NCBI GenBank assembly: GCA_013076295.1 | Contig: RQOL01000945.1 | Span: forward strand, 1-64,000 | Length of the DNA: 64,000 nucleotides | Direction: 5' to 3' | Origin: Sanderia malayensis | Taxonomy: Eukaryota; Cnidaria; Scyphozoa; Semaeostomeae; Pelagiidae | Shown: positions 1-10,649 of the stretch, piece by piece | Numbering within the stretch: the first letter of the stretch is position 1 | Layout: each line of letters begins with the position of its first letter | Position numbers and translations under genes: made by a program | Notes under the pieces: model-generated | Databases searched by the model: none | What the model was told of the DNA's origin: nothing | What the model saw: the letters and a program-made list of their open reading frames with translations, nothing else

Positions 1-119
1 AGAATTGGAATGCTTGTTTGATTGTTGGTGGTTGATGACATGGGGATTTAAAGGGTCAGACGGACAAGGAATGTCTACCCAAATGGGTAAGTACCCACGT
101 ATAATTTGTTCAAGAAGGT

Positions 120-1050
120 GCGTAAAATGTGCCATTTCAAAATAGGGAGTTTTGGTTGGAAGAAAGTTATAATTTGAACATAAGTCATCAAGCCAAGAGG
201 GTGATGTGAATGTCCATTCAGATGGGGAAAGGGTTATAAAAAGAGAAGGGTGACCTTTTTATCTTACAAAGTTAATTAGATACTTATGTTGACGTTTCCC
301 AAAGCCTTGTGAAAAATGTTTGGTACTCAAGGCCATAAATGTGGTGCAGTCACAGAGCTTCGCCTGATTGATTGCACCTGTTATGGTCTTAAAAAGCCAC
401 CTGTCAAAAACAAATAGAACTACTGGGAAATTCATGCTGTAATCAACAATGGAGGTCAAACGTTTATTAATGAAAGACAATTTGCTGCTGCATCTATATT
501 GTGTGCCCTCAAACTAAGATTCACACATCATTGTTAATGGATATAGGTTGGGCCACAAAGCATATCCGGCCTAACCCAGCGAAAAATTTTGAGAGACTTT
601 GTTTTGTAAGAAGACTTTTTGGATAACATTAAAAAATTGTGTGCTGTTTGACAACGTAGCTTTTCATTTGAGTCAGGTAAAGAATTCATCTTGTCCTGTA
701 CAAACAGCAGAGAACAAATTTGCAGCTTTTGAACATTTTATCTCTCTGTTGCATAGGGGCAATGGAATTTTTTGCTTGTTTTAGGTCACGACTATAGTTT
801 GGAAACAGTCTTCATGTTGAGATCCAATGACAGTTGTCACACCTGGTCCATGATAAATTCTTAATCCAAAAAAGTAACTCATTAACAACTTTACTGGAAT
901 TTTTATTTGCTTCAGGTATATCAGAAACAGGTCATTCATTTTCTGTTTGATAGCGTGGCAGGTGGTTGTAACAGTATGGCATGTAAAGACTTCCAGAAAA
1001 AGCTGGCATATCTTGTGTCCCATTGTTTTGTCATGGTGTGAATAATAAAA
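120..1050. repeat. Dispersed ~0.9-kb repeat, copy 1
   Basis: This segment is clearly related, in the same orientation, to 42,070-43,050. Shared blocks include the stretch from about 163 to 350, the stretch 480-600 and the stretch 780-1040, with internal deletions in the right-hand copy. On the minus strand parts can be read as degraded protein, and the right-hand copy abuts Gypsy pol pieces on the same strand, so the repeat may be the leader and gag part of that Gypsy family. That link is inference. No intact reading frame survives here. Confidence 0.7.
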
Positions 1051-1175
1051 ACAGTTAAAAACCTGTTAGATAAAATTTGTTCGGTATTCTTTGCTCAATT
1101 TATTACCATTGCTTCTGAAAAAGAGGAAGAAGCAAATGAAATTTCTGTAGAAACGTAAATAGAAAAATATTTATA
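1051..1175. other. Short spacer, nothing recognised
   Basis: AT-rich sequence between the dispersed repeat and the pogo-like MITE. I see no gene, RNA or repeat in it. Confidence 0.5.
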
Positions 1176-1904
1176 CAGTGGAATCCTGCTATAACAAACT
1201 CTGTAGGGACAGAGAAAATACTTGGCAATAGCGCGAGTTCGTTGTGCAGAAGGGACATTTTTTATGAAGAATTCCAAACACAAATAAGCTAGAATTTCTA
1301 TTGGACCCTCCTTCAAGTATTCACGCTTAAGTGGCTAACTATATTGTTCCAAAAAAAACAGTTTACAGGATGACAACAGTTATTGATCTGATAGATTGCA
1401 AAAGGAAAAATGCTCAAATATGTTTAACAATGAAATGTCACAAAGAAAAGTCTATTACCACTTGATGTCAATTTTTTCATTACTATTTCTATTTTATCTA
1501 CTTTTATTTCTTTCTGTTCTGTTAAACAAAATAATCAGTGAAATGTTTTTGTTACTTTTTGTTTCTCATTGCTACGTCATATAATTTCGCCAGGGAATTG
1601 ATCTTCTTCGCATCTCGTTCCCTGTTTCCGCACAAAAACGGTTTGATGTTTGAAGCACATCCAGAAGTCGAAAAACGTCACCCTTCGCGATAGGTTTTCT
1701 CAAAAATTCGTTATATCGAGAGTATTTGTGGTCAGGGGATTGGAAGTTTGGTTCGTAAGAACGAAAGTTTGTTATATCCAGGGTTCAATATACAGGGAGT
1801 ATTTAGAGTAGGATTTACTTCCCAGAATCCAAGGGGCCGGAGTTTTAGTTCTTAATACTGGGAAGTTTGTTATAAGCTGGGATCATTATAGCGAGATTCC
1901 ACTG
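1176..1904. mobile_element. Pogo/Tigger-like non-autonomous transposon (MITE)
   Basis: The left end starts CAGTGGAATCCTGCTATAAC and the right end, read on the other strand, starts CAGTGGAATCTCGCTATAAT. Both ends are flanked by TA (1174-1175 and 1905-1906), the target duplicated by Tc1/mariner and pogo elements. The inverted ends continue imperfectly for about 40 bp. The 729-bp body holds no transposase, only short spurious frames, so the element must have been moved by a relative elsewhere. The CAGTGGAATC start and the repeated gttatat phrases inside are typical of pogo/Tigger MITEs. The class assignment rests on end sequence and target only. Confidence 0.75.
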
Positions 1905-3125
1905 TATATAATAATAACAGGGTTTCTGTGGAAGTTCTGTACAATACAGACTGATATTTAAAGAAGATGTACATTATTGAAAACAAAAATTATTTAAGGT
2001 AAGCTAGTATGAAATAAATGATATTTTTATAGGGTCTTTTATTAATATGTAGATGAACACAAATCAAAGGGAAGCTCTTGCTATCCATATCCATTAATAA
2101 GGGCACTAGATAGGTTTTATATGGAGGAGAAAAATTTCGAAAAAGAAATTTATTCCAGTTTACTGTGAAAAACAAAATTGTAACACCCTAACAAAAAAGA
2201 CTGGCTAAAGTGATAGGTAATGTCGGTAAACTAAATTATTTAATTGCATCTATAGGTAAATATGCAGTGTCAACATTTGTTCAAATTGAAATGTCCTCAC
2301 TTCACTGGCTCAGATATCAAAATAATGGAAAAATTAGTAGCTGTGACTTTTATATGATTTGGAGAACAAAAGATATTTGAAGAGAAAAAAAATTTTCCGT
2401 CAATTTTTTACCAGGTGCAAGTCAGCAGTTTTTTATCTTGAAGTTTTTTGGGTATGAGCGTCTTGTGTATCTTCATGGTATCTATCTACTCGGCAAGTTT
2501 CAGCAAGTTAAAAATTCACGAAGTTTTCAGCACTGAAGACTTATAAATTCAGTCACTTGTAACTTTAGACTCTTATGAACTCAGAGTCCGAGGTGATGTG
2601 GGAAGTATATATCAATAACATAAACAAAGTATGGAAGTTTCATCGCTATAGGTACCCGGGTTAGTTTTCATTGCAATATGACAATTATAACATTTTCCTG
2701 TTCAGCTGCTGCTCATGATGGTGGATAAAATATCAAAGAGGTCCAAGGAATTAAATAACCGTCTTCTTAGGCCAAGCAATGCATGAGAAACGAGAAGCCT
2801 ACAGGGGTACAAGAGTGCTAAGCCTAAATTGGGTACCAGTCCCTTAACTACAAATTAAACTACTTAACTACTTCTACTACGCAACGTTTACTACACAACA
2901 TTTCCCATACTAAAACCTTATAAATTCAAACATTTATAGCAATCAACTCGTCTTAAATTTTCAAATTTTTTCAGGTCACTTGTGGATACAGTCGAGAGCT
3001 GTCAAATGTAAGAATTATATACTGCTGCCTGCCTTTCTCTATGTTTGAAATTTTCTGAATGTCCTGAAAATTGATGAAATTTTCCATACTGAAGACAATA
3101 AACTTGAACAAGCTGTAACTTTAGT
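1905..3125. other. AT-rich spacer, no gene seen
   Basis: No coherent coding sequence on either strand. Two segments, about 2516-2600 and 3072-3160, share a weak direct similarity around the phrase actgaagac and a later ttgtaactttag, which may be an old duplication. Confidence 0.45.
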
Positions 3126-3129
3126 TTCA

Positions 3130-3640
3130 ATCTTAGGATAAGGTTCACACCTTGGCACCAGGTCGACACCTACGACCTCTATTACGCCGTACAATGTCAG
3201 AGCTAAAGCCTGCATTTATACTTGAAATATCGTCATTTCTTTGTTTTTTCTTCTTTTTCATTTGTGGTGCTTTCTCAGTACTTCTCTTTCGCCCGCCAGA
3301 TTTGCTTGTAAGTTGTTCTAACATTGTTGAAGAACTACTGGTTGCATTTCGGCTTCCCCTTGCCCTTCTGCTAAGAGATTATCATTCAGTGGATCAATAT
3401 CATTCAGTGGGTCTTAATTTAAACTCCTTCGTTTTTTCTTGTTTTTTTGTAGTGGTAAGATGTCACAGATACTACCACCTTTTAAAAATTCCTCTGCATT
3501 TTCGGTTGTCTTGGCCATCTTTTTGGAGTACTCCGATGGGTTACGCAAAAGGGGTTGTGCAACTTTCAATTGCACCCCAACAGCAAACAAGGCTGCACCA
3601 ACTTTGATCATTGAATCTGGCACTTCTTCTCTCTCATGAA
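3130..3640 (-). pseudogene. Lysine/arginine-rich C-terminal coding remnant
   Basis: The minus strand holds two overlapping frames that look more like protein than their plus-strand shadows. One (3414-3623) is a 69-residue peptide ending in a KNKKKRRSLN-type basic run. The next, down to about 3130, reads as a serine-rich stretch followed by a basic region with QMKKKKKQR and an arginine-rich tail before its stop. Basic, nuclear-localisation-like tails are common at the C-termini of transposase-type proteins, and this lies downstream on the same strand as the THAP-MULE remnant at 5.9-9.8 kb, so it could be its far 3' end. The frames are not continuous and I recognise no domain. Confidence 0.3.
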
Positions 3641-3831
3641 AGTTCTTGACAATGTTAATAACATTTTTCTTATTTCGTCTTCTTCAAAAGTGCCCTGGAA
3701 AACTTTCTTACGGATCTTCAGATTCCCCATTGTTGAATACACACTGGAGTTTATATTTTTTCCAAATTTTTTGCTTAACTTTCTGTCTTGCAATTGACAT
3801 TTATTTTTCAAAAGCGTTGAGGCAGCGTTGA

Positions 3832-4509
3832 GGCAAATTTAGCTACTCACAGCATTCTCGCTGCAGATGAGACATTGCAATTTTTCCTTCTGGAAACTTT
3901 TTTACCACTTCATACGGCCGGAAGAGGTTTTTCGGGAAGTGATTGAAGAAACAAACTCCTTGTGGTCTTGTTTGGTAACACAGGCCATCTAAATATACCT
4001 AATAACATGGAGTTACGTTTTTGTATTGGAATTGTGAAATATTAGAAATAAGACTTACTCGTGTGAAATATGTTTGTACTTGTGTTACCTTTCATCGATA
4101 TCAAGCACACAAAACTATATGAATAGGTCTGCAATTATTATCCTTAGCGTGAAAAATTCCAAACTAAAAGAATGAAAGGAAGCTGGTGTCTCTATTTATA
4201 CACTCCCATGTCACAACAGGAAAACGACGCTATCCAATTTTGAAACCGGTTACACATCACTAACCGTAACTAACCGTAACAACTGCCCATTCAAGGAAAC
4301 AAGTCTAAAAGGTGGGTGGATAATGGAGACTTTGTAAAAGAAAGTTTAACACCAGTAGCATTAACCAATCTGTAGAACAAAGGGTTTTAATTTCAGAAGA
4401 TAGAAGAAAAAGGCTAAAACCGGTTTACTTATTTAAATCATCTGAAATGGATGTATATGTGGAAATGTTTGATTTTCTTTAGCCTTCTCATAAACCATCT
4501 TCCACATCT
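3832..4509. other. Spacer, nothing recognised
   Basis: AT-rich sequence with no supported gene, RNA or repeat. A short tandem phrase (ctaaccgtaa twice, near 4260-4280) is the only local structure. Confidence 0.45.
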
Positions 4510-5160
4510 GACACCTTCACAACCATTGCTTCACTATTATTATTGAGTCATGGGCTCTATGATAATTTTGTGTCACCGAAATTGTTATCATATGCAAACG
4601 TCTTTGACGTCTGTATCACCGTAAGAAGGCTTAACCTTTCTTCAGTCGAGCGAGACACTCCCGCCTTGCTATAGCTGAAGGCAGGCTTGGAAAAATGTAC
4701 GTTATTTTTCCTGCCTCGTTGAGATAGCTGCTTAGCCAGACACGATTTTCGTGCTTAATACTCATTGCGACCTTTCAATGTGACACCTTCACAACCATTG
4801 CTCACTGTGAGTATAGAGCCACGAGCTCTATGGCAATTCTGTGTTCCCCGCATAGTTATTATGTACAGACTTCTATGATATCTGAGTGACCAAAAGAAAG
4901 CTTCGCCAGTTTTCAATACAGTGAGACACTCCTGGCTTCCTCTTGCTGAAAGCAGGGCTGCAAAACAGGTACAACATTTTGCCCATTGAAAGAGCAGCGT
5001 AGCAAGACCCGATTTCCATGCTGAATACTCATTGCAATACTCAAGCCTTACAATCGGACACCGTCATAACCATCGCCCCACTGTGAGTATTGAGCCACGG
5101 GCCCTATAACAAATTTGTTTGGTTAACATAGTTGTTCTGTGGAAGTTTCTTTGACGATTA
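4510..5160. repeat. ~274-bp tandem repeat, two full units and a partial third
   Basis: Units begin at 4510, 4782 and 5057 with gacacc(t/g)tca(c/t)aaccat, giving periods of 272 and 275 bp. Each continues with a gagcca(c/t)gggctctat-like phrase, then a phrase about gagacactcc, a ctgaa(a/g)gcagg phrase and an atactcattgc phrase. The third unit stops near 5160, where an open frame on the minus strand begins. The units differ by many substitutions, so the duplication is not recent. Confidence 0.75.
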
Positions 5161-5535
5161 TTCAGAAAGAACGAAGTCGTCTTTGACAGATGGAACTTGG
5201 CATGTTTTTCCTTCGAGGGTGGCGATAGGTGGTTGTTGGGCAAAGTGCTCGCACACAAGAACCATATGTCTTATGGGAAGGGTATTTAAAGTGTGGACAA
5301 TGTGGTGAAAAATAGGTCGATAGGTTTCACTGTACTTGGAGATATATGAGGTTACATATTTCAGTACCATGACTCTGCCAACACTAGCTTGAATATCCAT
5401 GGAACAGCAGAGTGATAGTAACATGGTGGCTATGTAGGCTTTGAAAATTAATGCAAACGCATCTGCCAGGTGGCTTATGTCAAGAGTCTCAGAGTTGTTG
5501 TCATTAGTGACAAAGGTTTCCTTTTCTTGCTTCAC
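5158..5535 (-). CDS. Unrecognised coding fragment, possibly mobile-element derived
   Basis: A 125-residue minus-strand frame. Its middle has a helix-like hydrophobic stretch (about residues 26-48, with IFKAYIATMLLSL) followed by MDIQASVGRVMVLKYVTSY, which looks like conserved protein and not random translation. It ends close to the third unit of the tandem repeat. The phrase resembles large uncharacterised element-encoded proteins of marine invertebrates, but that is memory and not a search result. It may be an exon of a larger gene: no good start codon context or upstream exon was found. No function is assigned. Confidence 0.35.
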   Translation of the reverse strand: MKQEKETFVTNDNNSETLDISHLADAFALIFKAYIATMLLSLCCSMDIQASVGRVMVLKYVTSYISKYSETYRPIFHHIVHTLNTLPIRHMVLVCEHFAQQPPIATLEGKTCQVPSVKDDFVLSE

Positions 5536-5929
5536 TACGCAATACAGTAAGTCCCCGCATATAAGAAACTCTAATTTTCAAATGAAACTGTCTTGTTTCT
5601 TATATGTGAGAAAATATTTTGAAATTAGGCTGGCTGATTTCTTATATGGCAATTAAGAAATGGCTGATTTAAACATATTGATAAACTTACCGCAACATTA
5701 AAATTATCCCAAGAAATGAGTAATTGTGAAAAAAGTGAAAGATTATCTCAACCATAGAAATACACTTTAGTATTTAAGATTACAACAAGACTAAAACAGT
5801 TGCAAAATATCTATAAAAAGAAGCTAACTTGGTAAAATTGTAATCTTCTCTATGTGCGAGTGAAATAAGAATTCTTTTAACTCAACGGCTGGGTAATGCG
5901 TGGTACAGAATTAACTCCGAATATCCTGG
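5536..5929. other. Spacer, nothing recognised
   Basis: AT-rich sequence with no supported gene. It separates the unrecognised fragment from the SWIM-like end of the THAP-MULE remnant. Confidence 0.45.
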
Positions 5930-5939
5930 TACCAGAATG

Positions 5940-6568
5940 TCAGCATATTTTGTATGCACTGTGCCTCATACAATGCTCTGCACACTTACAAACGGCGCCA
6001 GCAACCGTCACAAGAAAAGGTTTGTGAGGATCGGCATTGTTTACTGCAAAAAAGTTTCTCACTCCCAGAGCTCTAACGATATTGTTTACTGATTGTACCA
6101 CCAAAGAGGCGTCTTTGAACATCTCCTTAACGATGGCATTAGTTGCGAAGGTGATGTCACTTTCTTGTGGTGCAATTTATAGCTTGCATACCCGATCTTG
6201 TGGTATTGGCATTGTGTTGGCAATTTGCTGCTGCGTGTCTGGCAATCACTGAAACGATTGGTCAGGAGCATGGTGAACGACTGGAGCAGAGTTGAACATT
6301 TTAAGCTTCTGTTGGCCCTCTTTGGAGCTCATGACATAATACTCATCACCATTGACAGCCAGCATCGTGGAGGCGTCGTCCACCCTGTACTCTCCATCCC
6401 CAAACATGGCAACAAGAACATCTGTTTGCTGACCTCTGACACAGCATGAATAGCCAAAGCAGCTTCTGTAAATGAAAGCTTTTTTTCTTTGAGTTGAGAC
6501 TTTATAGGACTGTGAGCACATTCGTTTGCATTTTGGGTATAGACATCTGGTGGATACCCCAAAACTGT
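5940..6568 (-). pseudogene. C-terminal exons with SWIM-like zinc finger
   Basis: An exon opens after a cttacag acceptor near 6569 with VLGYPPDVYTQNANECAHS, a phrase that in MULE relatives closes the catalytic region. A frameshift near 6450 moves the reading from one frame (ending EVSKQ) to the next (RGQQTDVLVAMFGDGEYRV). Further on, in 5940-6150, the sequence AVCKCAEHC...KIC followed by TGA and then a His codon supplies the C-x-C...C-x-H arrangement of a SWIM finger, with the x position occupied by the stop. SWIM fingers usually follow MULE cores. The section between 6150 and 6270 has competing frames and is not resolved. Confidence 0.6.
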
Positions 6569-7195
6569 AAGATTAATAAAATTAATCAACATCTAACAAC
6601 ACCAAAAGAACATACAAGGATGCAACAAATATTAATGACTGAAATAATCAATCAATGGATGCAAGTCTATTGGCAGAACAATAAATCCGTCGTCCATATA
6701 TCAAACGTGTTTTTCCTCGAGGAAACCAACAGTGAAACAAACATGTGATGGGGCAATATTTGTTCCCATAGCTGTGCCTTTTTTCTTTTTATATATTATG
6801 TCATCGAATAAACAATTGTTATTTTCCGACACAAATATTGCTGATTCTAAGATAAAAGCCTCTGAAAAACGTGTGTGTATTAAATCTCTTTTCTTTTGAT
6901 TCCAATATTTAAGTGCTTTAATGCGGAGTCATGGTCTAATAGTAAGGTATATTAGTTATTTTTAAAAATATTTTAATCCCTTTATGTACAATTACCTATT
7001 AATTTTTGAAAGTTTCAATATAGGTCACACTCTGATGATAGGAGTAGCTTGAGAGGTCTGTGCCAAAATTTTGTGAAATGTTTTAAAAAAGTCTTCGTCT
7101 CTCTCTACTTTTTGGTTCATCCGAACTATTCAGTATTGTCTATTTTTCTATTATCCTACCAATATAGCATTTCATATATACATACCAGCTGCACT
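6569..7195. other. Intron of the THAP-MULE remnant
   Basis: Non-coding sequence between a GTATGT donor near 7195 and a cttacag acceptor near 6569 (minus strand). No embedded element was recognised. The intron is 0.6 kb, larger than the others of this gene. Confidence 0.55.
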
Positions 7196-8258
7196 ACGTA
7201 TCCTTACTGACATGGTGTTCTTGATCCAAGGCAGTTTGTGAGTTTCGAAATATTCAGCAAATGCTTCACCTTTTGGGTGCAATGGTATCCAACTGTGTCT
7301 GGCTGAGTCGGAATATCTGTTCATCTCGTCAGAGCTCCAGCAATCAGTCAGCCCTTTGATCTTCTGACTGCCTTCAATGACACCAAATATACATTTTTTT
7401 ATAAGAACACACATTATAAGAACACTGAGGCTCAACTTCTCAAAAAAATAAGAACAAGTTTAGAACATGCTCAGCCTCGGATGAGAAATTAAAAAAGAAA
7501 TAAAAAGCGATTTTTGAATTTTTTCACTTCAACAAAACAAAACCATGCAATTCCTAAACAAAAGTCATTCATAAGACAACGTGTTATGCCGTAGTAAAGT
7601 AGCTGAGTACATGTATAAGTAATGTTTGAGTTCTGGTCTAATATCACTGCAAAAATAGAATAAGAACACTTTTCAGAACATTTGATGCCTTGACACATGC
7701 CTCAAATTATGAAAAAATTAAGAACATCGAGCCTCGGCAAAAATGATCTGGTTCTTATAAAAAAAGTGTATATCTCTGAGGATTTCAGCTTTCTCTTTTG
7801 ACTTTATACGAAGCTCTGATAGCTTGGAAATGACGTTGTCTCTCATTTGGATATCACACATGAAATGAGTGGCATCTGTGAAAACGGCTTTCAGGGCATC
7901 AGAAACGCTGACCTGTCCATCTGTTCCAAAGCATGTTACATTTGCTAGTGGACGATGGAATCTCACAATGTTTGCTAGCAGCTGGAAATGTGATTCGAAC
8001 CCTTTCTTATAATGGATCAGTACAGGACCAATCATTACTGGATGGACGCCCAATTCTGTTCGCAGCTGTAGATGACAATACGTTGAGAGAGTGACATAAA
8101 AATGGCCAATATTGTATGTAGGGTCAACTCCCCATACGATAAAACTATGTGCATCTGTGCAAAGCCACTGCATGTCTTGCAGTTGCTGATTATTTGCTAG
8201 AAATACAGTTTTCTCTGGGGCTACAGTTACATTGTGTAGAAATGCTGTCTCCGTATGC
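7196..8258 (-). pseudogene. MULE-type transposase core, split by a MITE
   Basis: The exon starts at 8258 after a ttcag acceptor. It contains DAHSFIVWGVDPTYNIGHFY, then HPVMIGPVLIHYKKGFESHF and CFGTDGQ, the pattern I associate with the MULE transposase domain (first acidic residue in the VDPTYN motif, second in FGTDG). It continues through CDIQMRDNV into ILRDI, where the 376-bp MITE sits. The reading resumes at 7387 with FGVIEGSQ and runs to a GTATGT donor near 7195, closing with RIRSAAG. The last part joins in phase to the next exon. Apart from the MITE, this exon has no stop or frameshift. Confidence 0.78.
7392..7767. mobile_element. 376-bp MITE with TATA target duplication
   Basis: The element starts CATTTTTTTATAAGAAC and its other end, read on the opposite strand, starts CACTTTTTTTATAAGAAC. 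It is flanked by TATA on both sides (7388-7391 and 7768-7771). Removing the element and one TATA rejoins the transposase reading frame exactly (ILRDI then FGVIEG), so the boundaries are well supported. Subterminal blocks gaggctc and gagcctcgg are also inverted. No coding capacity. The family is not recognised; TTAA-type piggyBac is excluded by the target, and TA or TATA target users remain possible. Confidence 0.85.
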
Positions 8259-9390
8259 CTGAAAAATGAAAAGAGTTATGAGCATGAAAATGAAGAGCAA
8301 TTCGACAAATGAATGAAACAACTTGTTTGTGTAGTAATGGAAAATAGGCGTAATGGGGGAAGCCCCAGTTTTCCAAAATGATGCGAGTCTGGCAGATTAT
8401 TAACACTTTGCCTGCAAATAGTCTACAAAATCTTTTAAAATTCAGAGTGTTGTACCCACCCACTTTGCATGAAAATCCAAGAAAAATTCCCAATATTTCT
8501 TAATACAAATGATGTCAAAAGGGGGTCTTGATTAAATAGCAAAAGCTCCCAAATGGCTTTCAGCAGGCCTGTCTATAGTCAGATTTGACACATTGACAAT
8601 GGTCAGATTTATAGCATCTTTTGCAAAGTTTGCAAAACTCTCTGGAAATTCAGAATTCTGTAAGTTGCTAAAAATCATGGAGAATCTGGAAATACGTTTC
8701 CAAAATGTTCGGGATTTTCGGGTAAGCCTACCTCTTGTTCTTTGCACATGGCTGTTATTTCCACAATCTCATCTTGGAAGGACTTCATCCGAAGGTTCGT
8801 TATTTGTTGACAGATGATCAGCATAAGATTTCACATTTTCTACACCACCTACTTCAGCTATTAAATGCCGGAATGCATGTTTACTTTGCTCATCAGGTCT
8901 AGCTCTTTTCATGTTCTGCTTTACAGATGCTTTAGTTTGTTGATTTTGTAATCTCCTATTTTGCTTTGTCAGGATATTACAGGATGGGCAATACATTTCT
9001 GCTTGGCATACTGCATTTTTAAACTGAATAAAAGATAAAAAAAACCTGAATAGTAAAACCTCTGGAATTTGTACCCACGGCTGGGCAGAAATAACCATTT
9101 CAGTATAAACATGAATATCAGAGAGATGTGGAAAACACCTCGATCTTATCATATACCAGCTGTTCATCACACTGTACGGCTTGGTCAGATTCTGATATAG
9201 CCTCTGCAGCAGTGTCGACTTCTAGAGTTACTGAAGTGTCAGTTTCTGGTGCAGGTTGTAACAATTTTTTATGGCTTTGATAGTCTATAATCAAAATACA
9301 GTTTCTACCTTATATACGGTACAGAAAAGGATTCAACAGATATGACAAAATTTGACTAGTGGGATATATTGTTCATAGAAAAGATCTCAC

Positions 9391-9770
9391 CTTACCATTT
9401 GCCGTCCCCTACTACTGGTTTTACCTTTAAAACAACCTCCTCCTTCTTCCTCTTCAACAACAGGGTGAATTGAGGGTACCGGAACAACACAAATTTCACC
9501 CTCTTTCAAATATTCTTTCATTCTGCCAAAACCAGGAAGATTGGTGAACCTTCTTTCATAGTCTACATGTTTAAAATGGCTAGAGCATATCACTGATGTG
9601 TTTGTTGGTGTCCAATGAGCTCTTCGCCTCTGGACAAAGGCCAACCATTGCCTCCTTCTTCACTTTGTGACTAGCCTATCATCCTCAAAAAACTGTATTC
9701 TGTGCAAGAAAATACCTTTTGCAGAATCCCTGACATTATTGCAATGTCCAACAACACAGCGCCGAGGCAT
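9391..9770 (-). pseudogene. THAP zinc-finger exon with one in-frame stop
   Basis: The minus strand starts ATG at 9770 with MPRRCVVGHC, the expected THAP opening (first Cys pair C-x4-C). Later come WLAFVQRRRAHWTP and VICSSHF, which supply the central Trp and the C-x2-H pair of the C2CH zinc site. A TGA at 9660-9662 interrupts the frame at codon 37, just before RRRQW. The exon ends after the glutamate-rich tail at a GTGAGA donor (intron starts at 9390). The next piece is compatible in phase with an acceptor at 9305-9306. THAP domains bind specific DNA and occur in P-element and many other transposase-type proteins. Confidence 0.8.
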
Positions 9771-10500
9771 ATTTTATAATTTTAAAACTAATTTGAATAA
9801 CAAATTTGATTTTATTTGCGATCTCCAAACTTTCACTGAATCTTCAACTATCACCGGGCAGGATGTTGTTCAATGTGCATGTTTTGGTTTCTATGTCATA
9901 AGCTAATTAGGCCCAGACTTCTAGTCTCAGCGGCTTAGTGCCCCCTGAAGCTGCCAAAACGCAATTTTGGACCTTGATTGTGACAATACTATTTATCACA
10001 GAAAATTTAATACTCATTTTCAGAATCAGTGTATTAAATCTACTAAAATATAATATCATCTCATTTAGGGTTGTATGCTCTTTAAGTGAACAAGTATAGT
10101 GAAATGTGATTTTTTATAACAAATCTACTTAATTGATCTAATATCATTCCAAATTTTCATGTAGATTTTATATAGTTGTACAACACATGCTTTAACAATA
10201 GATAAGCAAAATTTTTTTTCTTCATCTTGATTTTCTCCCATATTTATGAGACCTTTATCACCCAACATGAAGAAGGTATAGAAATATCTTTCTTGTAATT
10301 GTGAGGATAATTTTGTTTCACTTCATGCAATATTGAACATTTATGGACACCAAAGGCCCTATGAATTCGTTTGTCTGTAACTGTGGCCTTGTTTTGCATA
10401 ACAAGGCCACATGCACTTGCTGTGCCAATAACAATCCATCCTCAAAAATGAGCAAGACCTGTGTAAAGACCCTCCAAATTTTTCACAAAATAAGCATTTA
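9771..10500. other. Spacer upstream of the THAP exon
   Basis: No gene or repeat seen. It would contain the promoter of the minus-strand THAP-MULE gene if that gene once had one; no convincing TATA or initiator was picked out. The segment ends exactly where the Helitron terminus ctag begins. Confidence 0.4.
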
Positions 10501-10649
10501 CTAGCCGGGAGCGGTCACTTCGCTCCCTCCCCGGAGCCCATCAAGTAAAATAGCTTAATCTGGATGGCGCACTTCGCACGCTGCATACACATATACATAC
10601 CTACATATAAACCTATTATATACCGAACTACTGACTGGGATGGCCTAAT

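Larger units (their letters stand above)
5930..9770 (-). pseudogene. Decayed THAP-MULE-SWIM transposase-like gene
   Basis: Read on the minus strand, the region gives in order a THAP-type zinc finger (9391-9770), a lysine/arginine-rich linker exon (about 8770-9035), a MULE-type transposase core (7772-8258 joined to 7196-7387), a helix-rich section (6268-6568) and a SWIM-like zinc finger (5940-6150). The order, DNA-binding finger then DDE-type core then SWIM finger, fits MULE-family transposases and related domesticated proteins. Several introns have good GT/AG borders. It is broken in many places: an in-frame TGA in the THAP exon, a 376-bp MITE inside the core, a frameshift near 6450 and a TGA inside the SWIM motif. 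It could be a dead transposon or a dead domesticated gene; ends and target duplication were not found. Confidence 0.75.

Noticed and set aside
3152..3607. 151-residue plus-strand membrane-like frame
   Set aside because: It is the shadow of lysine-rich minus-strand codons (AAG read as CTT gives Leu and Phe).
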